From Kitasatospora sp. GP82 (GTDB taxonomy: Bacteria; Actinomycetota; Actinomycetes; Streptomycetales; Streptomycetaceae): 56,882 nucleotides of DNA. Below are positions 40,837 to 49,791 of the stretch, piece by piece. Each line of letters starts with the position of its first letter. Positions within the stretch are counted from its first letter, which is position 1. The notes under the pieces were generated by a model. That model was not told the origin of the DNA and did not search any database. It was given only the letters and a program-made list of their open reading frames with translations. The position numbers were made by a program, and so were the translations under genes. The stretch is taken from assembly GCF_029892105.1 (NCBI RefSeq), contig NZ_JARZAJ010000041.1:1-56882 (forward strand), in the 5' to 3' direction.

Positions 40837-41308
40837 ACAGCCCCGGACGCTCCTCGGCCAACCATCCCCGCGCCACCAGCCGCTTCGCCCGGAACCGGGC
40901 CGCTTGCTCCTTCACGTCGGTCGCAGGCCAGCCCAGATGCTCACGCATCCGCCGCGCCCGCACCCCCTCCCCGCCACCCGTGGCCTCGCGCTCGACCAAG
41001 GTCACGATCCGCGCGCAGTCGGGCGGGAGCACATCGATCCCCACCCCTTCACGCCAGAGCGGGACTTCGACTCGCGGTCCGACACCGACCGCAGCCGACA
41101 CCACCGCCGGCGCATCGGACACCACGGCCTCATCGACCGTCTCGGCCAAGGCCGCGACGGTCTCCTCGCGAGCGATGACCGCGCGCCGCGCGGCCTCATC
41201 CGCCTCGGCCACAGCAGCCTGAAGCCGCTCCAACTCGGCGCGCAACTCCTCCGCCCGCGCCAGCGCCACCCGCTCGCGCCGCTCCAGTACCCCCAGCACC
41301 GACGGCAT
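40817..41308 (-). CDS. Hypothetical coiled-coil/winged-helix protein
   Basis: 163 residues. A coiled-coil N-terminus (RRERVALARAEELRAELERL, QAAVAEADEAARRAVIAREE) is followed by a DNA-binding-like domain RIVTLVEREATGGGEGVRAR, RMREHLGWPATDVKEQAARF, RAKRLVARGWLAEERPGLFR. Ends inside the tail of the IS5 remnant, 20 bases of convergent overlap. Such proteins accompany streptomycete IS elements and may regulate transposition; unproven. Confidence 0.65.
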   Translation of the reverse strand: MPSVLGVLERRERVALARAEELRAELERLQAAVAEADEAARRAVIAREETVAALAETVDEAVVSDAPAVVSAAVGVGPRVEVPLWREGVGIDVLPPDCARIVTLVEREATGGGEGVRARRMREHLGWPATDVKEQAARFRAKRLVARGWLAEERPGLFRPRTA

Positions 41309-42382
41309 CCGCCACCTCCAAGCACGCCCCGCACCGTCACGACAGTCCGAGCATGCCTACCGAGAGGCGACTACACACCTCACCTGGGAAAACGTGACCC
41401 TACCTTCAGTTTGGGAATCGCTTTTTAGGTCACCGGGCCAGGCTGGACGGTTACGCCGTCACGGCTGGGTGAGGACGTGAATGCTGCCAGGCGAGCGGGC
41501 TCAGCGCGTTGTGGGCCCGGTCGAGCGAGTCGCCCAACGTGTGTGCGTCGGCAACGGCGCCAACCAGGCTGGCGCGCAAAAGACTGACCCAGACACCGAA
41601 GCTCCCGGCCACGTCGCCGGGCATTACGGGAATGAGACCACCGCGATACCTCCGTCCACCACGATGGCGTCCAGGCCGAGGGCTCACCCGCCAGCCCACT
41701 GCCAACGGACCAGAAGAGAACGGTGGACGAGTGCGGAAGATCTTTAAGCAGCTGGCCATGAGCGCACCGGTGGCCGCGATGGCGGCCGCCGGTCTATGAG
41801 TTCGGCCGTGACAGCTTCCGCAACGACCCCGCGTCGACCTCAACCGCTATTGCATCGCTGCCGCGATCATCGCGGACACTCCAGATGCGGCAACTGCGAA
41901 CCTGCGCCGCGTCTGCGAACGCGCTCTGCAGCACGCGCCGGCCCTGCCTGGCTGGTGCCTCGTCCTCACGTAAGACCTCCACGAACCGAGCCCACGGCTC
42001 TCCTGGCCGCATGAGTGCAGTCGCGCCGGGAGATCGAGAACCACCTGCCCGCCTCCGTCCGAACACCTCGGGTCGGCCGAGCACATGACGTCCACTCGGA
42101 AAGAAACGCACCCGACCGCGACAGCCCTGATGGCCGGCGCAGCGGTCGTTGCGGGCTCCTCGGCCTCGTCCGCCGGTGTCCGCGCGCCCTGAGGTCCCTG
42201 GCCGGGGGGCGCCGGCGGGGTGAGGCGGCGTCACGTGACCTGTCTCGAACCGGAGCGCGCCGTCAACCCGGTGCCGGGGACTCGGCGGTGCGGTCTGTCC
42301 GCGGAAGAAGCTCACTCCAATGCCCTGGCGACGCCGGGGGCATCTCCTCCATTTCCCGTTTCCTGAAAGAAGGTTGTTCGTC
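41309..42382. other. 1-kb degraded stretch with two truncated secretion leaders
   Basis: No full gene. Two short frames look like signal peptides whose mature parts are missing. 41731-41799 (+) reads VRKIFKQLAMSAPVAAMAAA. 42085-42192 (+) reads TSTRKETHPTATALMAGAAV then VAGSSASSAGVRAP. They may be remnants of secreted-protein genes like the one at 42383 or chance frames. Confidence 0.35.
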
Positions 42383-42814
42383 ATGCGCATATTCACCAAG
42401 ATCGCGGCCGTCGCCGCCCTTGCCGTGCCGGCGCTCGTCGCTGTTCCCGGGACCGCCGAGGCCTCCACCCCGGGTGGTTGTTCCAGCGTCTCGCAGATCG
42501 GCAGCACCGCCTACCTCAACGTCGACGGGCAGACGATGGCGTCGGTGAAGCAGTACAAGGGCTGCGGGAAGAACTACTCCTACCTGTACGTGTGGGAGGG
42601 CTACCGCTCCTCCCACAGCGGCTGGGATGTGTGCGCGGCCGTCGTCGTCGACGGCTCGCACGTCCAGGACCCCCAGTGCGGCCACAACGAAGTGGAGATC
42701 TGGTCCTCCGGCGCCGACACCCTGACGCAGTGCACCCAGGCCCTGGGCTGGAACGGGACCGGCCCCATTCCCTACTCCGGCGAGGTCGCCGTCAAGACCG
42801 ACGTCCGCTGCTGA
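42383..42814 (+). CDS. Secreted Cys-rich hypothetical protein
   Basis: AGAAGG precedes the ATG at 42383. 143 residues with a Sec signal peptide: RIFTKIAAVAALAVPALVAV, PGTAEAS, cleavage expected after AEA. The mature part has CSSVSQIGSTAYLNVDGQTM, SVKQYKGCGKNYSYLYVWEG, WDVCAAVVVDGSHVQDPQCG, WSSGADTLTQCTQALGWNGT and a final Cys, giving six cysteines and likely three disulfides. No family recognised. Followed by a strong bidirectional terminator. Confidence 0.75.
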   Translation: MRIFTKIAAVAALAVPALVAVPGTAEASTPGGCSSVSQIGSTAYLNVDGQTMASVKQYKGCGKNYSYLYVWEGYRSSHSGWDVCAAVVVDGSHVQDPQCGHNEVEIWSSGADTLTQCTQALGWNGTGPIPYSGEVAVKTDVRC

Positions 42815-43158
42815 CCCCTCGGCCCACGGCGACCGCCGTAACGCCGGGTCCCACAACGGCTGTTGCTGACTGTCCGGCGGATGCTGCGAAGCCGGTCATG
42901 TCCATCGAGCAGTACCGGTCCCCGAGCCGTCACCGGAACACGTACCGCTCACCCGGCTTCGCCGGGTGAGCGGTAAGCGCGCCTGCGCAGACGCCGCCCT
43001 TCTCCGCAGCAACCAGGTCAGCGACGGCCGCACCCACCAGCGGTGCCGCTGAGCGCTGCCCCCAGCCGGGAGCCCTCCATCAGACCTCTCACCCGCTGGT
43101 GCCCGACACCGGGACGAGGTCAGGGCCGATCCTCCACCGAACCAGAAGGAACCACCAC
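42815..43158. other. Intergenic region with a terminator
   Basis: Nothing coding; holds the hairpin at 42943-42975 and the leader of the next gene, with AGAAGGA before 43159. Confidence 0.6.
42943..42975. terminator. Terminator hairpin
   Basis: TACCGCTCACCCGGC and GCCGGGTGAGCGGTA form a perfect 15-bp stem around TTC. It follows the secreted-protein gene by 130 bases. Confidence 0.8.
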
Positions 43159-44049
43159 ATGGCATCCGCCATCAAGACCCGCAAGACCGCAACCCGACTG
43201 CTCGCGGCCGCCGCCGTCCTGAGCGGCCTGGTGCTGAGCGCCGCACAGGCCCACGCGGCAACCCCGCCGCTCCATACCGAGGCATCGGCGGCCACCGCTG
43301 CCGCGCTGCCCGTGGTGGACATGGAAGCCACTGTTCTGGCTGCCCAGATCGATCCCCGACGCCCCGACAACACGCTGACCCCGGGGGCCCATGACTCGGT
43401 CCTGGCCGTCGAGCAGGCTCTGCAGGCCCGTGGCCTCCTCGACGCCCGTTGGGTGGACGGCTACTTCGGCACCACCACCATCACCGCCTACGCCGCCTTC
43501 CAGCGCTCCCTCGGCTACACCGGCCTGGCCGCCAACGGACTGCCCGGCGCCTCCTCCCTCACCGCACTCGGGCAGGGCCGGTTCACCCTCACCCACAAGA
43601 TCGGACCCGGCGCGAAGCTGCAACGCGACGGATACACCATCGACACCCGCACCCAGAACATGCTCACCGAAGCCGAACGCCTCCTGGGCTTCCACCTCAC
43701 CCTGTCCCAGGGCTCCTACAACCCCGGCGGCGATCCCACTTCCGCCGGCACCCACGACGGCGGTGGCGTCGTGGACATCGACGTCGACGGCATGTCCAGC
43801 AGCACCCGCACCGCCGTCGCCCGAGCACTGCGCGAGGTCGGATTCGCCGCCTGGGTCCGCAACCCCAGCCAGGGCGACTGGCCGTGGCACATCCACGCCG
43901 CAGCGATCAACGACACCGATCTGTCCACCCAGGCCCAGCACCAGACCGGTGACTACTACCTCGGCCTCAACGGCCTGGCCAACCAGGCCGACGACGACGG
44001 CCCCCGCATCCCCATCCAGACCTGGGAGGAGTACCAGCGCACCCACTGA
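43159..44049 (+). CDS. Secreted peptidoglycan-binding, M15-like D-Ala-D-Ala peptidase
   Basis: AGAAGGA precedes the ATG at 43159; 296 residues. Signal peptide RKTATRLLAAAAVLSGLVLS, AAQAHA. Residues ~75-135 form a peptidoglycan-binding-1 domain (VEQALQARGLLDARWVDGYF, TITAYAAFQRSLGYTGLAAN, GLPGASSLTAL). The C-terminus looks like an M15/VanY-type zinc domain: SQGSYNPGGDPTSAGTHDGG, GVVDIDVDG and WPWHIHAA give the S-x-G-x-H...D...H-x-H ligand set. It would cut peptide crosslinks outside the cell. Next to another wall-enzyme-like gene. Confidence 0.85.
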   Translation: MASAIKTRKTATRLLAAAAVLSGLVLSAAQAHAATPPLHTEASAATAAALPVVDMEATVLAAQIDPRRPDNTLTPGAHDSVLAVEQALQARGLLDARWVDGYFGTTTITAYAAFQRSLGYTGLAANGLPGASSLTALGQGRFTLTHKIGPGAKLQRDGYTIDTRTQNMLTEAERLLGFHLTLSQGSYNPGGDPTSAGTHDGGGVVDIDVDGMSSSTRTAVARALREVGFAAWVRNPSQGDWPWHIHAAAINDTDLSTQAQHQTGDYYLGLNGLANQADDDGPRIPIQTWEEYQRTH

Positions 44050-44116
44050 CCGCGCACGGCACCACCCGAGCACAACCGAAGCGCCCGTCGATGACACGTC
44101 ACGAAAAGAGAAAGCC

Positions 44117-44944
44117 TTGAAGAACATACGCACCACGCTCGCCGTCGCCGGCACCGCACTGGCCATGGCCGTTCCCCTCATCGGCGCCACCTCCGCCCCC
44201 GCCTTCGCCGCGTCCCGCGACGGAGCCTGCGACGACGGAGAGTTCTGCTACTACTACAACAGCAACGAGGCCGGCTCGGTCTCCGACTTCACCGGCTCCA
44301 TCAGCGACCTCGGAGCCACCCAGCCGACCTGCTACGAATTCAAGGGCGGCGGCAACGGCCAGGGCGTCTGCGTCAAGAACAACGCCGCATCGGTGTGGAA
44401 CCGCACCGGGCAGACCGTCCGCGTCTACTACAACAGCGGCTTCGGCGGCGCCAGCCAGGACTTCGCCCCCGGTGAAAAGGGCAACCTCAACGCCACCCTG
44501 AAGAACAACAATGCCTCTCACAAGTTCCTCAGCGGCGGCAGCAGCAGCAGCGACAACCAGAGCACCACCGACGACTTCGACTACCGCACCCGCGGCTTCG
44601 ACGCCAAGAACTGCACCGCCTTCGCGGCGTACCGCATCGCCAGCCGTCTCGGCGTCTCGGACTTCAGCAACTCCTGGGGCGGCACCACCTGGGGCAACGC
44701 CGGCGACTGGGCCGATGCCGCCCGCCGCGTCGGCGTCAGCGTCGACACCACCCCCACCGTCGGTGCCATCGCCGTCAACACCGTCCACAAGGTCGGCCAC
44801 GTCGCCTACGTCAACGCCGTCTACTCCGACGGCTCCTTCGACGTCGAGGAATACAACTGGGACAACGATCTCGCCTACGGCACCCGCAGCCACCTCCACG
44901 TCAGCAACGCACAGCGCGACTTCCAGTGGATGCTCCACTTCTGA
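44117..44944 (+). CDS. Secreted peptidase-inhibitor I36 plus CHAP domain protein
   Basis: I choose TTG at 44117 because a Sec signal peptide begins there (KNIRTTLAVAGTALAMAVPL, IGATSAPAFA) and GAGAAAG precedes it; no ATG/GTG is nearby. Residues ~37-135 match the I36 inhibitor fold: ACDDGEFCYYYNSNEAGSVS, DFTGSISDLG, VKNNAASVWNRTGQTVRVYY, NSGFGGASQDFAPGEKGNL. A Ser/Asn linker leads to a CHAP amidase: RGFDAKNCTAFAAYRIASRL, GDWADAARRVGVSVDTTPTV, GAIAVN, KVGHVAYVNAVYSDGSFDVE, EYNW, with catalytic Cys and His. Probably a wall hydrolase with an inhibitor-like module. Confidence 0.85.
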   Translation: MKNIRTTLAVAGTALAMAVPLIGATSAPAFAASRDGACDDGEFCYYYNSNEAGSVSDFTGSISDLGATQPTCYEFKGGGNGQGVCVKNNAASVWNRTGQTVRVYYNSGFGGASQDFAPGEKGNLNATLKNNNASHKFLSGGSSSSDNQSTTDDFDYRTRGFDAKNCTAFAAYRIASRLGVSDFSNSWGGTTWGNAGDWADAARRVGVSVDTTPTVGAIAVNTVHKVGHVAYVNAVYSDGSFDVEEYNWDNDLAYGTRSHLHVSNAQRDFQWMLHF

Positions 44945-45679
44945 ACAACCACCAGCAGGACACCGGCACACCCGGGCCAAGGGCAACCTCACAGCCGGGA
45001 TGATCTGGTGAGTGTGCAGGTCACGGCGGTGTGACGATGTCCGCCGGAGCCGCAGCGGTACGCATCGAAGCCCCGTCGGACAGGTGACCCCTCCAAGTCG
45101 CCTTCGTCCAACGGGGCTTCGACACGCCGCCAGTCCGCCGACGTCCGCCCGGCCGAGTTGAGCCGTGCCGGTACTGCAGAGGTGCTTCGAGAGCTTGCCA
45201 CCTCCGTTTCGCGCAATGGATCTGTTTCCCGCCTACGTGCTTGTAGCGGACAAGCCCACTGACCGGAGCGTCTCAGCAGAGTGGGCACCAGCCGCTCGGC
45301 CATGAGCCACATGTGGCCCCCGTCGGCTCCCACGCCCTTGTGACCGTCTGGGCCCGAGTCGGCGGGCCCGTGGACATCAAACCGACGGCCCGGGCAATGC
45401 CTCCACTTCACCGTCCACTACAGCCTGCAGACCAAGCAGCAGCGCAAGCCAGGCATGCCCAGAACAGAGCGATCGACAGGGAGCCGCACTCCTCTGACCT
45501 GTGCAAATAGCCCGGCCGCCATAGGAGTCGGCACGAGAATGACCTGGCCTTTCATCACTACTGTCAGCACCAATCCGTCACGACCCGACAGTGAAGAGCC
45601 GTTGTTGAACCCCACCGATCACGAGCGGAAAGACAACACCTTCTGAGCCCGCTTGCCTGGCAAGGCTGACCCGTGCACC
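44945..45679. other. 700-bp gap without a convincing gene
   Basis: Frames exist on both strands (minus 44989-45411; plus 45455-45646) but show no domain, start site or clean composition. Could be IS debris. Confidence 0.4.
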
Positions 45680-45710
45680 GAAGCTCCCGGCCAACGCGGC
45701 CGGGGGCTTC
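45680..45710. terminator. Terminator hairpin
   Basis: GAAGC-TCCCGGCC pairs with GGCCGGGGGCTTC around AACGC. Confidence 0.65.
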
Positions 45711-45964
45711 GTGCTTTCGGTGGGGCGGGTCCATGGACACACCCGATTCCGTTCATGCGCAGGGCCAGACGCAGTGCCCCCACGGAGCAGGCGTCAAACG
45801 TAGGGGCGGCATCTTTCGTGGCCCGGCCGATTTGCAAACTCGACCGGATCGGGTGACAACACTCGGCGCCGCATTGACCTCTGGGAGCAGACTGGGAGCA
45901 CACCGCTCCCATTTACTCCCAACACTCCCAGCCCCACGCTCCCAGAAACCGCCCCCGAGAACGC

Positions 45965-45998
45965 AAAAAGGCCGTATCTTGAAAACAAGATACGGCCT
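45965..45998 (-). terminator. Strong intrinsic terminator (tRNA side)
   Basis: AGGCCGTATCTTG pairs perfectly over 13 bp with its inverse around a 4-base loop (45969-45998). On the minus strand it is followed by TTTTT (45965-45969). It lies about 30 bases past the end of the tRNA-Pro fragment, as expected for a native tRNA terminator. Confidence 0.9.
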
Positions 45999-46029
45999 CT
46001 GATCTGCGACTTTGGACATCAGTCCGAAG

Positions 46030-46071
46030 TCGGGGCGACAGGATTTGAACCTGCGACCCCTTGACCCCCAG
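46030..46071 (-). tRNA. tRNA-Pro(GGG) 3' fragment, probable att site
   Basis: On the minus strand the sequence holds the anticodon loop CTGGGGG, its 3' stem TCAAG, a variable region, the T arm GCAGGTTCAAATCCTGT and the acceptor half CGCCCCG plus A. The matching 5' anticodon stem (CTTGA), D arm and 5' acceptor half (CGGGGCG) are missing; upstream reads CGCGG instead. Only the 3' half of a tRNA-Pro remains, with its terminator downstream. Such duplicated 3' ends mark the far end of elements integrated in tRNA genes. Confidence 0.75.
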
Positions 46072-46377
46072 CCGCGTGTCAATCCGTCAGAAGTCTCCAC
46101 TGTCAAGCCAGCTCAAAGCCCTCCTCGTGCATAGAGGTTCCGTACAGGGATTTTGAGAGACCTACAGCGACTCCAAACCGCTCCGCCGCCGTAGCCGTAC
46201 GATCCGCGCACTTCGCCTGCCCTTGAACGCCGTTGGGCGCCCCGGGGCGCCGGACACGGATCCCCACACCCAATGCACGGGTTCGCCGGCCAGGTCACCG
46301 GTAGCCCTCACCCGGGTCTACCGGCCCCATCGGTAGAACTACGCAACCCCATGCGCACCTGGCCGAACCGGTCTCGA
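46072..46377. other. Gap between att-like site and SARP gene
   Basis: No gene seen; no integrase in this side of the window. Confidence 0.5.
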
Positions 46378-48324
46378 TCACAACCAGATTCGCGCCCTGG
46401 CTGCGGGCACTGGCAGTACCCGGACCCGAGGATGGCCCTGCGGGTGGCCCAACTCGCGGGCGAAAGCGCGCAGCAGGGCGGGGCAGGAGTAGCTACCGGG
46501 GGTGTCGGTGGCCAGAATATGGGCGTCCACGAGCCGTTCGAGCACCTCCTCCGCGACCAGCAGCGGCAGGTCCATGGCACGGGCAGCCTGCGCGCTCGAG
46601 AACCGGCCGTCCGTGGCCGACGCCAGCAGCCGGAAGGCCCAGGCGGCGGTCGGATCGAGTGCCCGGTAGCTGGCCGCCACCCGGGTCCTGAGGTCCAGGC
46701 TTCCCACCCGCAGTTCGTCGAGCAGCAGTTCGTCGGTCAGTCGGTCGGCGAGGTATCCGATGCTCCACGCGGGCCGCGCGCCGAGCCGGGCGGCGCAGAT
46801 CCGCAGTGCCAGCGGGAGTCGACCGCAGGCGTCGACGACCCGGGCCACCGCCTGCGGTTCGGCCGCCACCCGTGACGACCCGACCAACCGGTGCAGGAGC
46901 CGCTCGGACTCCGGCACGGTCAGCACGTCCAGCCCGAGCGGCAGGGCCTCGAACAGGTCGGGCAGCCGGTGGCGACTGGTGACCAGCACCGCGCAGCCGG
47001 GGTCGCTCGGCAGCAGCGGGCGCAGCTGCGCACTGTCGCAGGCGTCGTCCAGCACCACCAGCACGCGACGGCCGGTCAGCAGCGAGCGGTAGAGCGAGAC
47101 GCGCTCGTCCAGACCGGTCGGTAGCCGCTCGGCCGGAACTCCCAGGGCGAGCAGGAAGGCGCCGAGCACGGCTGCAGGGGCGGCGAGGGCGGCGGGTTGG
47201 TCGGCCGTGGCGTGGAGGTCGGCGTAGAGGGTGCCATCCGGGAACTCGGTCCGGACGGCGTGTGCGACCTGATCGGCGAGCGCGCTCTTGCCGACTCCGG
47301 GCTGGCCCGAGATCACCGCGACGAACGGTGCCAGGCGGTTCGCGGAGGTCAGCCGGTCGACGAGCAGGGACACCTGCTCGTCGCGGCCGGTGAATTCGGG
47401 CAGGGGCGGCGGGAGCTGGCAGGGCGTCACAGCTGCCGTCCCCGGGCCGGCGTTCACCCGCGCGGTCGCGGGCTTCCCGGCTGTCGGGTGCCCGGTCGCG
47501 GCCACGGACCCGCCGGCCGGCCTGGGCGCCGGCACGGAGCCCGCGCTGATCGGCTCGGGGCGTGCCCGAGCCGGCCCGTACGGATCGGGCTCCCCACGCA
47601 GGACTCGCTGGTGGATCTCGCGCAGTTCGCGGCCGGGCTCGACACCGATCTGCTCGACCAGCGTCTGCCGCATCCGCTGGTAGACGGTCAACGCCTCGCA
47701 CTGCCGCCCACCCCGGTACAGCACCGTCATGAGCTGGCCCCATAGCCGCTCCCGTTCCGGGTGCTCGGCCGTTCGCGCGCGCAGCTCGGTGATGAGGGCA
47801 TCGGTGTCGTCGCCCAGGCACAGCTGCGCCTCGGTCCGTGCCTCCAAAGCGTCCAGGCGGGCCTCGGCCAGCCGGCGGGCCTCCTCGCGGTGCAGGACGT
47901 CCGAGGGGATGTCCTCCAGAGCCGACCCCCGCCACAGCCCCAGGGCCTCGTCCAGCAGGGCAGCCGCGCGCTCGAAGTCCTGACGCCGCAGTGCCGAGAT
48001 GCCCTGGTCCCGGAGCAGGGTGAACCGCTGGACGTCGAGCTCCTGGTCGTCGACGTCGATCAGGTAGCCACCGGCGGTGGTCCGGATCCGCTCGCCCGAC
48101 TCGCCCAGGGCGTTGCGCAGCCGCATCACGTAGTTGCGCAGGGCGGCGGACGCGCTCCGGGGCGGCTGTCCGTCCCAGACCGCCTCTGCCAGGAAATCCG
48201 CCGACGTCGGCTGCCCGTGCCGGATCAGGAGCGCCGCGAGAAGCGCACGTTGCCTGCGGCCGGGGACGGCGCGGGTCTGCCCGCCGTCGCGGACCAGTAG
48301 GGGCCCCAGGATCCCGAACTCCAC
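46378..48324 (-). CDS. SARP/AfsR-family regulator with NB-ARC domain, copy 1
   Basis: GAGGAGA precedes the GTG at 48324; 648 residues. OmpR-type DNA-binding domain: VEFGILGPLLVRDGGQTRAV, RRQRALLAALLIRHGQPTSA, LRNYVMRLRNALGESGERIR, TTAGGYLIDV. Bacterial transcriptional-activation (BTAD) domain: LLRDQGISALRRQDFERAAA, RERLWGQLMTVLYRGGRQCE, ALTVYQRMRQTLVEQIGVEP. NB-ARC ATPase: Walker A ISGQPGVGKSALADQ and Walker B LVVLDDACDS. TPR repeats are absent and the C-terminus (VRVLPVPAARARIWL) is odd and ends near the att-like site, so the tail may be cut. Likely activates the secreted-protein genes to its right. Confidence 0.9.
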   Translation of the reverse strand: MEFGILGPLLVRDGGQTRAVPGRRQRALLAALLIRHGQPTSADFLAEAVWDGQPPRSASAALRNYVMRLRNALGESGERIRTTAGGYLIDVDDQELDVQRFTLLRDQGISALRRQDFERAAALLDEALGLWRGSALEDIPSDVLHREEARRLAEARLDALEARTEAQLCLGDDTDALITELRARTAEHPERERLWGQLMTVLYRGGRQCEALTVYQRMRQTLVEQIGVEPGRELREIHQRVLRGEPDPYGPARARPEPISAGSVPAPRPAGGSVAATGHPTAGKPATARVNAGPGTAAVTPCQLPPPLPEFTGRDEQVSLLVDRLTSANRLAPFVAVISGQPGVGKSALADQVAHAVRTEFPDGTLYADLHATADQPAALAAPAAVLGAFLLALGVPAERLPTGLDERVSLYRSLLTGRRVLVVLDDACDSAQLRPLLPSDPGCAVLVTSRHRLPDLFEALPLGLDVLTVPESERLLHRLVGSSRVAAEPQAVARVVDACGRLPLALRICAARLGARPAWSIGYLADRLTDELLLDELRVGSLDLRTRVAASYRALDPTAAWAFRLLASATDGRFSSAQAARAMDLPLLVAEEVLERLVDAHILATDTPGSYSCPALLRAFARELGHPQGHPRVRVLPVPAARARIWL

Positions 48325-48643
48325 TCGCCTGTTCTCCTCTGCCGTGGGTGGTGGAAGGTGATGGGCGCGCTTCGCGACGCGCCCATGACGATCGATCACC
48401 CTTTCTAATGCGCCGACACGTTGTCAGTGCTGCAGAACCTGGTGAAGGGTGGTCAACTCCGGACAGCGGTCATCCTGATACGCCGCCAGCTGGGGCCCTC
48501 GGCTATCCCGGACAATGTCCGGTTGTCCGGCTGTCCTGACAACCGGACAACCGGACAACCGACTGGTGGCCGGGTGGGGCGGCCTGAGGAGACGGGAAGT
48601 GCCGGCCCCGAGCGGAGCCGGCACGGTGAGCGGGGAACAGCCG
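48325..48643. promoter_or_regulatory. SARP upstream region with repeats
   Basis: ACAACCGG is repeated almost three times in tandem (48539-48561). CCGGTTGTCCGG (48519-48530) is a perfect inverted copy of CCGGACAACCGG (48543-48554). The region lies between the CHAP stop and the SARP start on the same strand. It could be a regulator-binding cluster or a terminator for the CHAP gene. Confidence 0.6.
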
Positions 48644-49624
48644 TCAGCCGCAGTGGCTCCAGTCGCTGGTCCACGAGGCACCCGCGTAGGAGCCGCCCCA
48701 CTGCACGCAGACCTTCGGCGCGGCAAGCGTGACCGGGCCCGCGTAGTACGTGAAGCTGCCGGGGTTGCTCGCCGAGGCGCCGCCCTGCGCGGCCAGCGTC
48801 GCGTCCATCGCCACCTGGCCGACGGGGTGGGTGGCCATGGTGGTGACGCAGTTCTGACCGGTGGCGCCGTTGAACAGCAGGTAGACCACCGCGCCGGGCA
48901 GCGCGTGCGAGTCGACCACGCCGAAGCCGCTGCCGCAGACCGCGGCCGGGGTGTACGGGTTGCTACTGCCGGTGGCCACCGGCGTGGTGTAGCCGAGGAT
49001 GTAGTAGCCGTCCGCGGCGTCCACGTTGTCCGGCGCGCTGCCCGCGCTCTTCTGGCCGGCGGCGATGGTGATGGCGGCGACGTGGGAGCTGACCGCGAAG
49101 CCGGCCATCGAGCCGGTGTTCTGGGTGCCGCCCCAGTCGCCGTTGGCGGTGCTGATCGAGCCGTCGGGGTTGACCGAGGTCACGATGCCGACGTGGTGGA
49201 TCTCGGAGTCCTTCGTGCTTCCGTAGACCACGGCGTCGCCCGGCTGCGGACTGTACGAGGCCGAGGTGTGCAGGGTGCTGTTGGCCCGGCCGTAGTCGAC
49301 GAAGCTGGAGGCGGCGGCGTTCAGGCCGCCGGTGGAGAAACCGGCGTGCTCCCAGACCCACTGCGCGAAGTCGGCGCACCAGTACTCGGGGCCGCCCGAG
49401 CAGCTGGTCTCGAACTGCGGGCCGCCGAGGCTGTTGTAGGTCGGATTGTTGGCGCAGGTGCCAGCCGTCTTGTCGACGTTGGCGGCGGCCAGCGCGGCCG
49501 CGTCCGCACCCGTGGCGGCGGAGGCGGTGGCAGGGTTGGCGAGGCTCAGCAGGGCGAACACCACGGCGGCGACCGTGGCGCCGGCTATCCGCCTGACCAA
49601 TCCTGAGAGGTGATGGTGATTCAC
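48644..49624 (-). CDS. Secreted CHAP amidase fused to a SapA-like domain
   Basis: AAGGAGA precedes the GTG at 49624; 326 residues. Signal peptide RRIAGATVAAVVFALLSLAN, PATASA. CHAP domain: CSGGPEYWCADFAQWVWEHA, GDAVVYGSTKDSEIHHVGIV, TSVNPDGSISTANGDWGGTQ, with catalytic Cys in WCADFAQW and His in HHVGIV. The last 95 residues, CGSGFGVVDSHALPGAVVYL, GATGQNCVTTMATHPVGQVA, NPGSFTYYAGPVTLAAPKVC, VQWGGS, resemble streptomycete spore-associated protein A. A peptidoglycan hydrolase with a surface-binding tail is likely. Confidence 0.85.
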   Translation of the reverse strand: MNHHHLSGLVRRIAGATVAAVVFALLSLANPATASAATGADAAALAAANVDKTAGTCANNPTYNSLGGPQFETSCSGGPEYWCADFAQWVWEHAGFSTGGLNAAASSFVDYGRANSTLHTSASYSPQPGDAVVYGSTKDSEIHHVGIVTSVNPDGSISTANGDWGGTQNTGSMAGFAVSSHVAAITIAAGQKSAGSAPDNVDAADGYYILGYTTPVATGSSNPYTPAAVCGSGFGVVDSHALPGAVVYLLFNGATGQNCVTTMATHPVGQVAMDATLAAQGGASASNPGSFTYYAGPVTLAAPKVCVQWGGSYAGASWTSDWSHCG

Positions 49625-49791
49625 CGTTCTCCTTGGGAAGGGGGGGACAGGGCACGGCGCGGCCGACGGTGCCGTCGAGCACCCAGCCGCGCCGCGCGGC
49701 ACACTCTTCCCGTACGCCGTAACGTTCCTGTCCCACTCGGCGGGCCGAGCCCGGTCCCGAACAGCGGCCCCCGCCCTGCCGGCGGACCTTG

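Noticed and set aside
43391..44944. 517-codon frame as a single long protein
   Set aside because: The first ~240 codons are the wrong frame of the M15-like gene; the real gene starts at the signal peptide near 44117.
46030..46071. Complete functional tRNA gene
   Set aside because: The D arm and the 5' halves of the acceptor and anticodon stems are absent, so it is only a 3' fragment.
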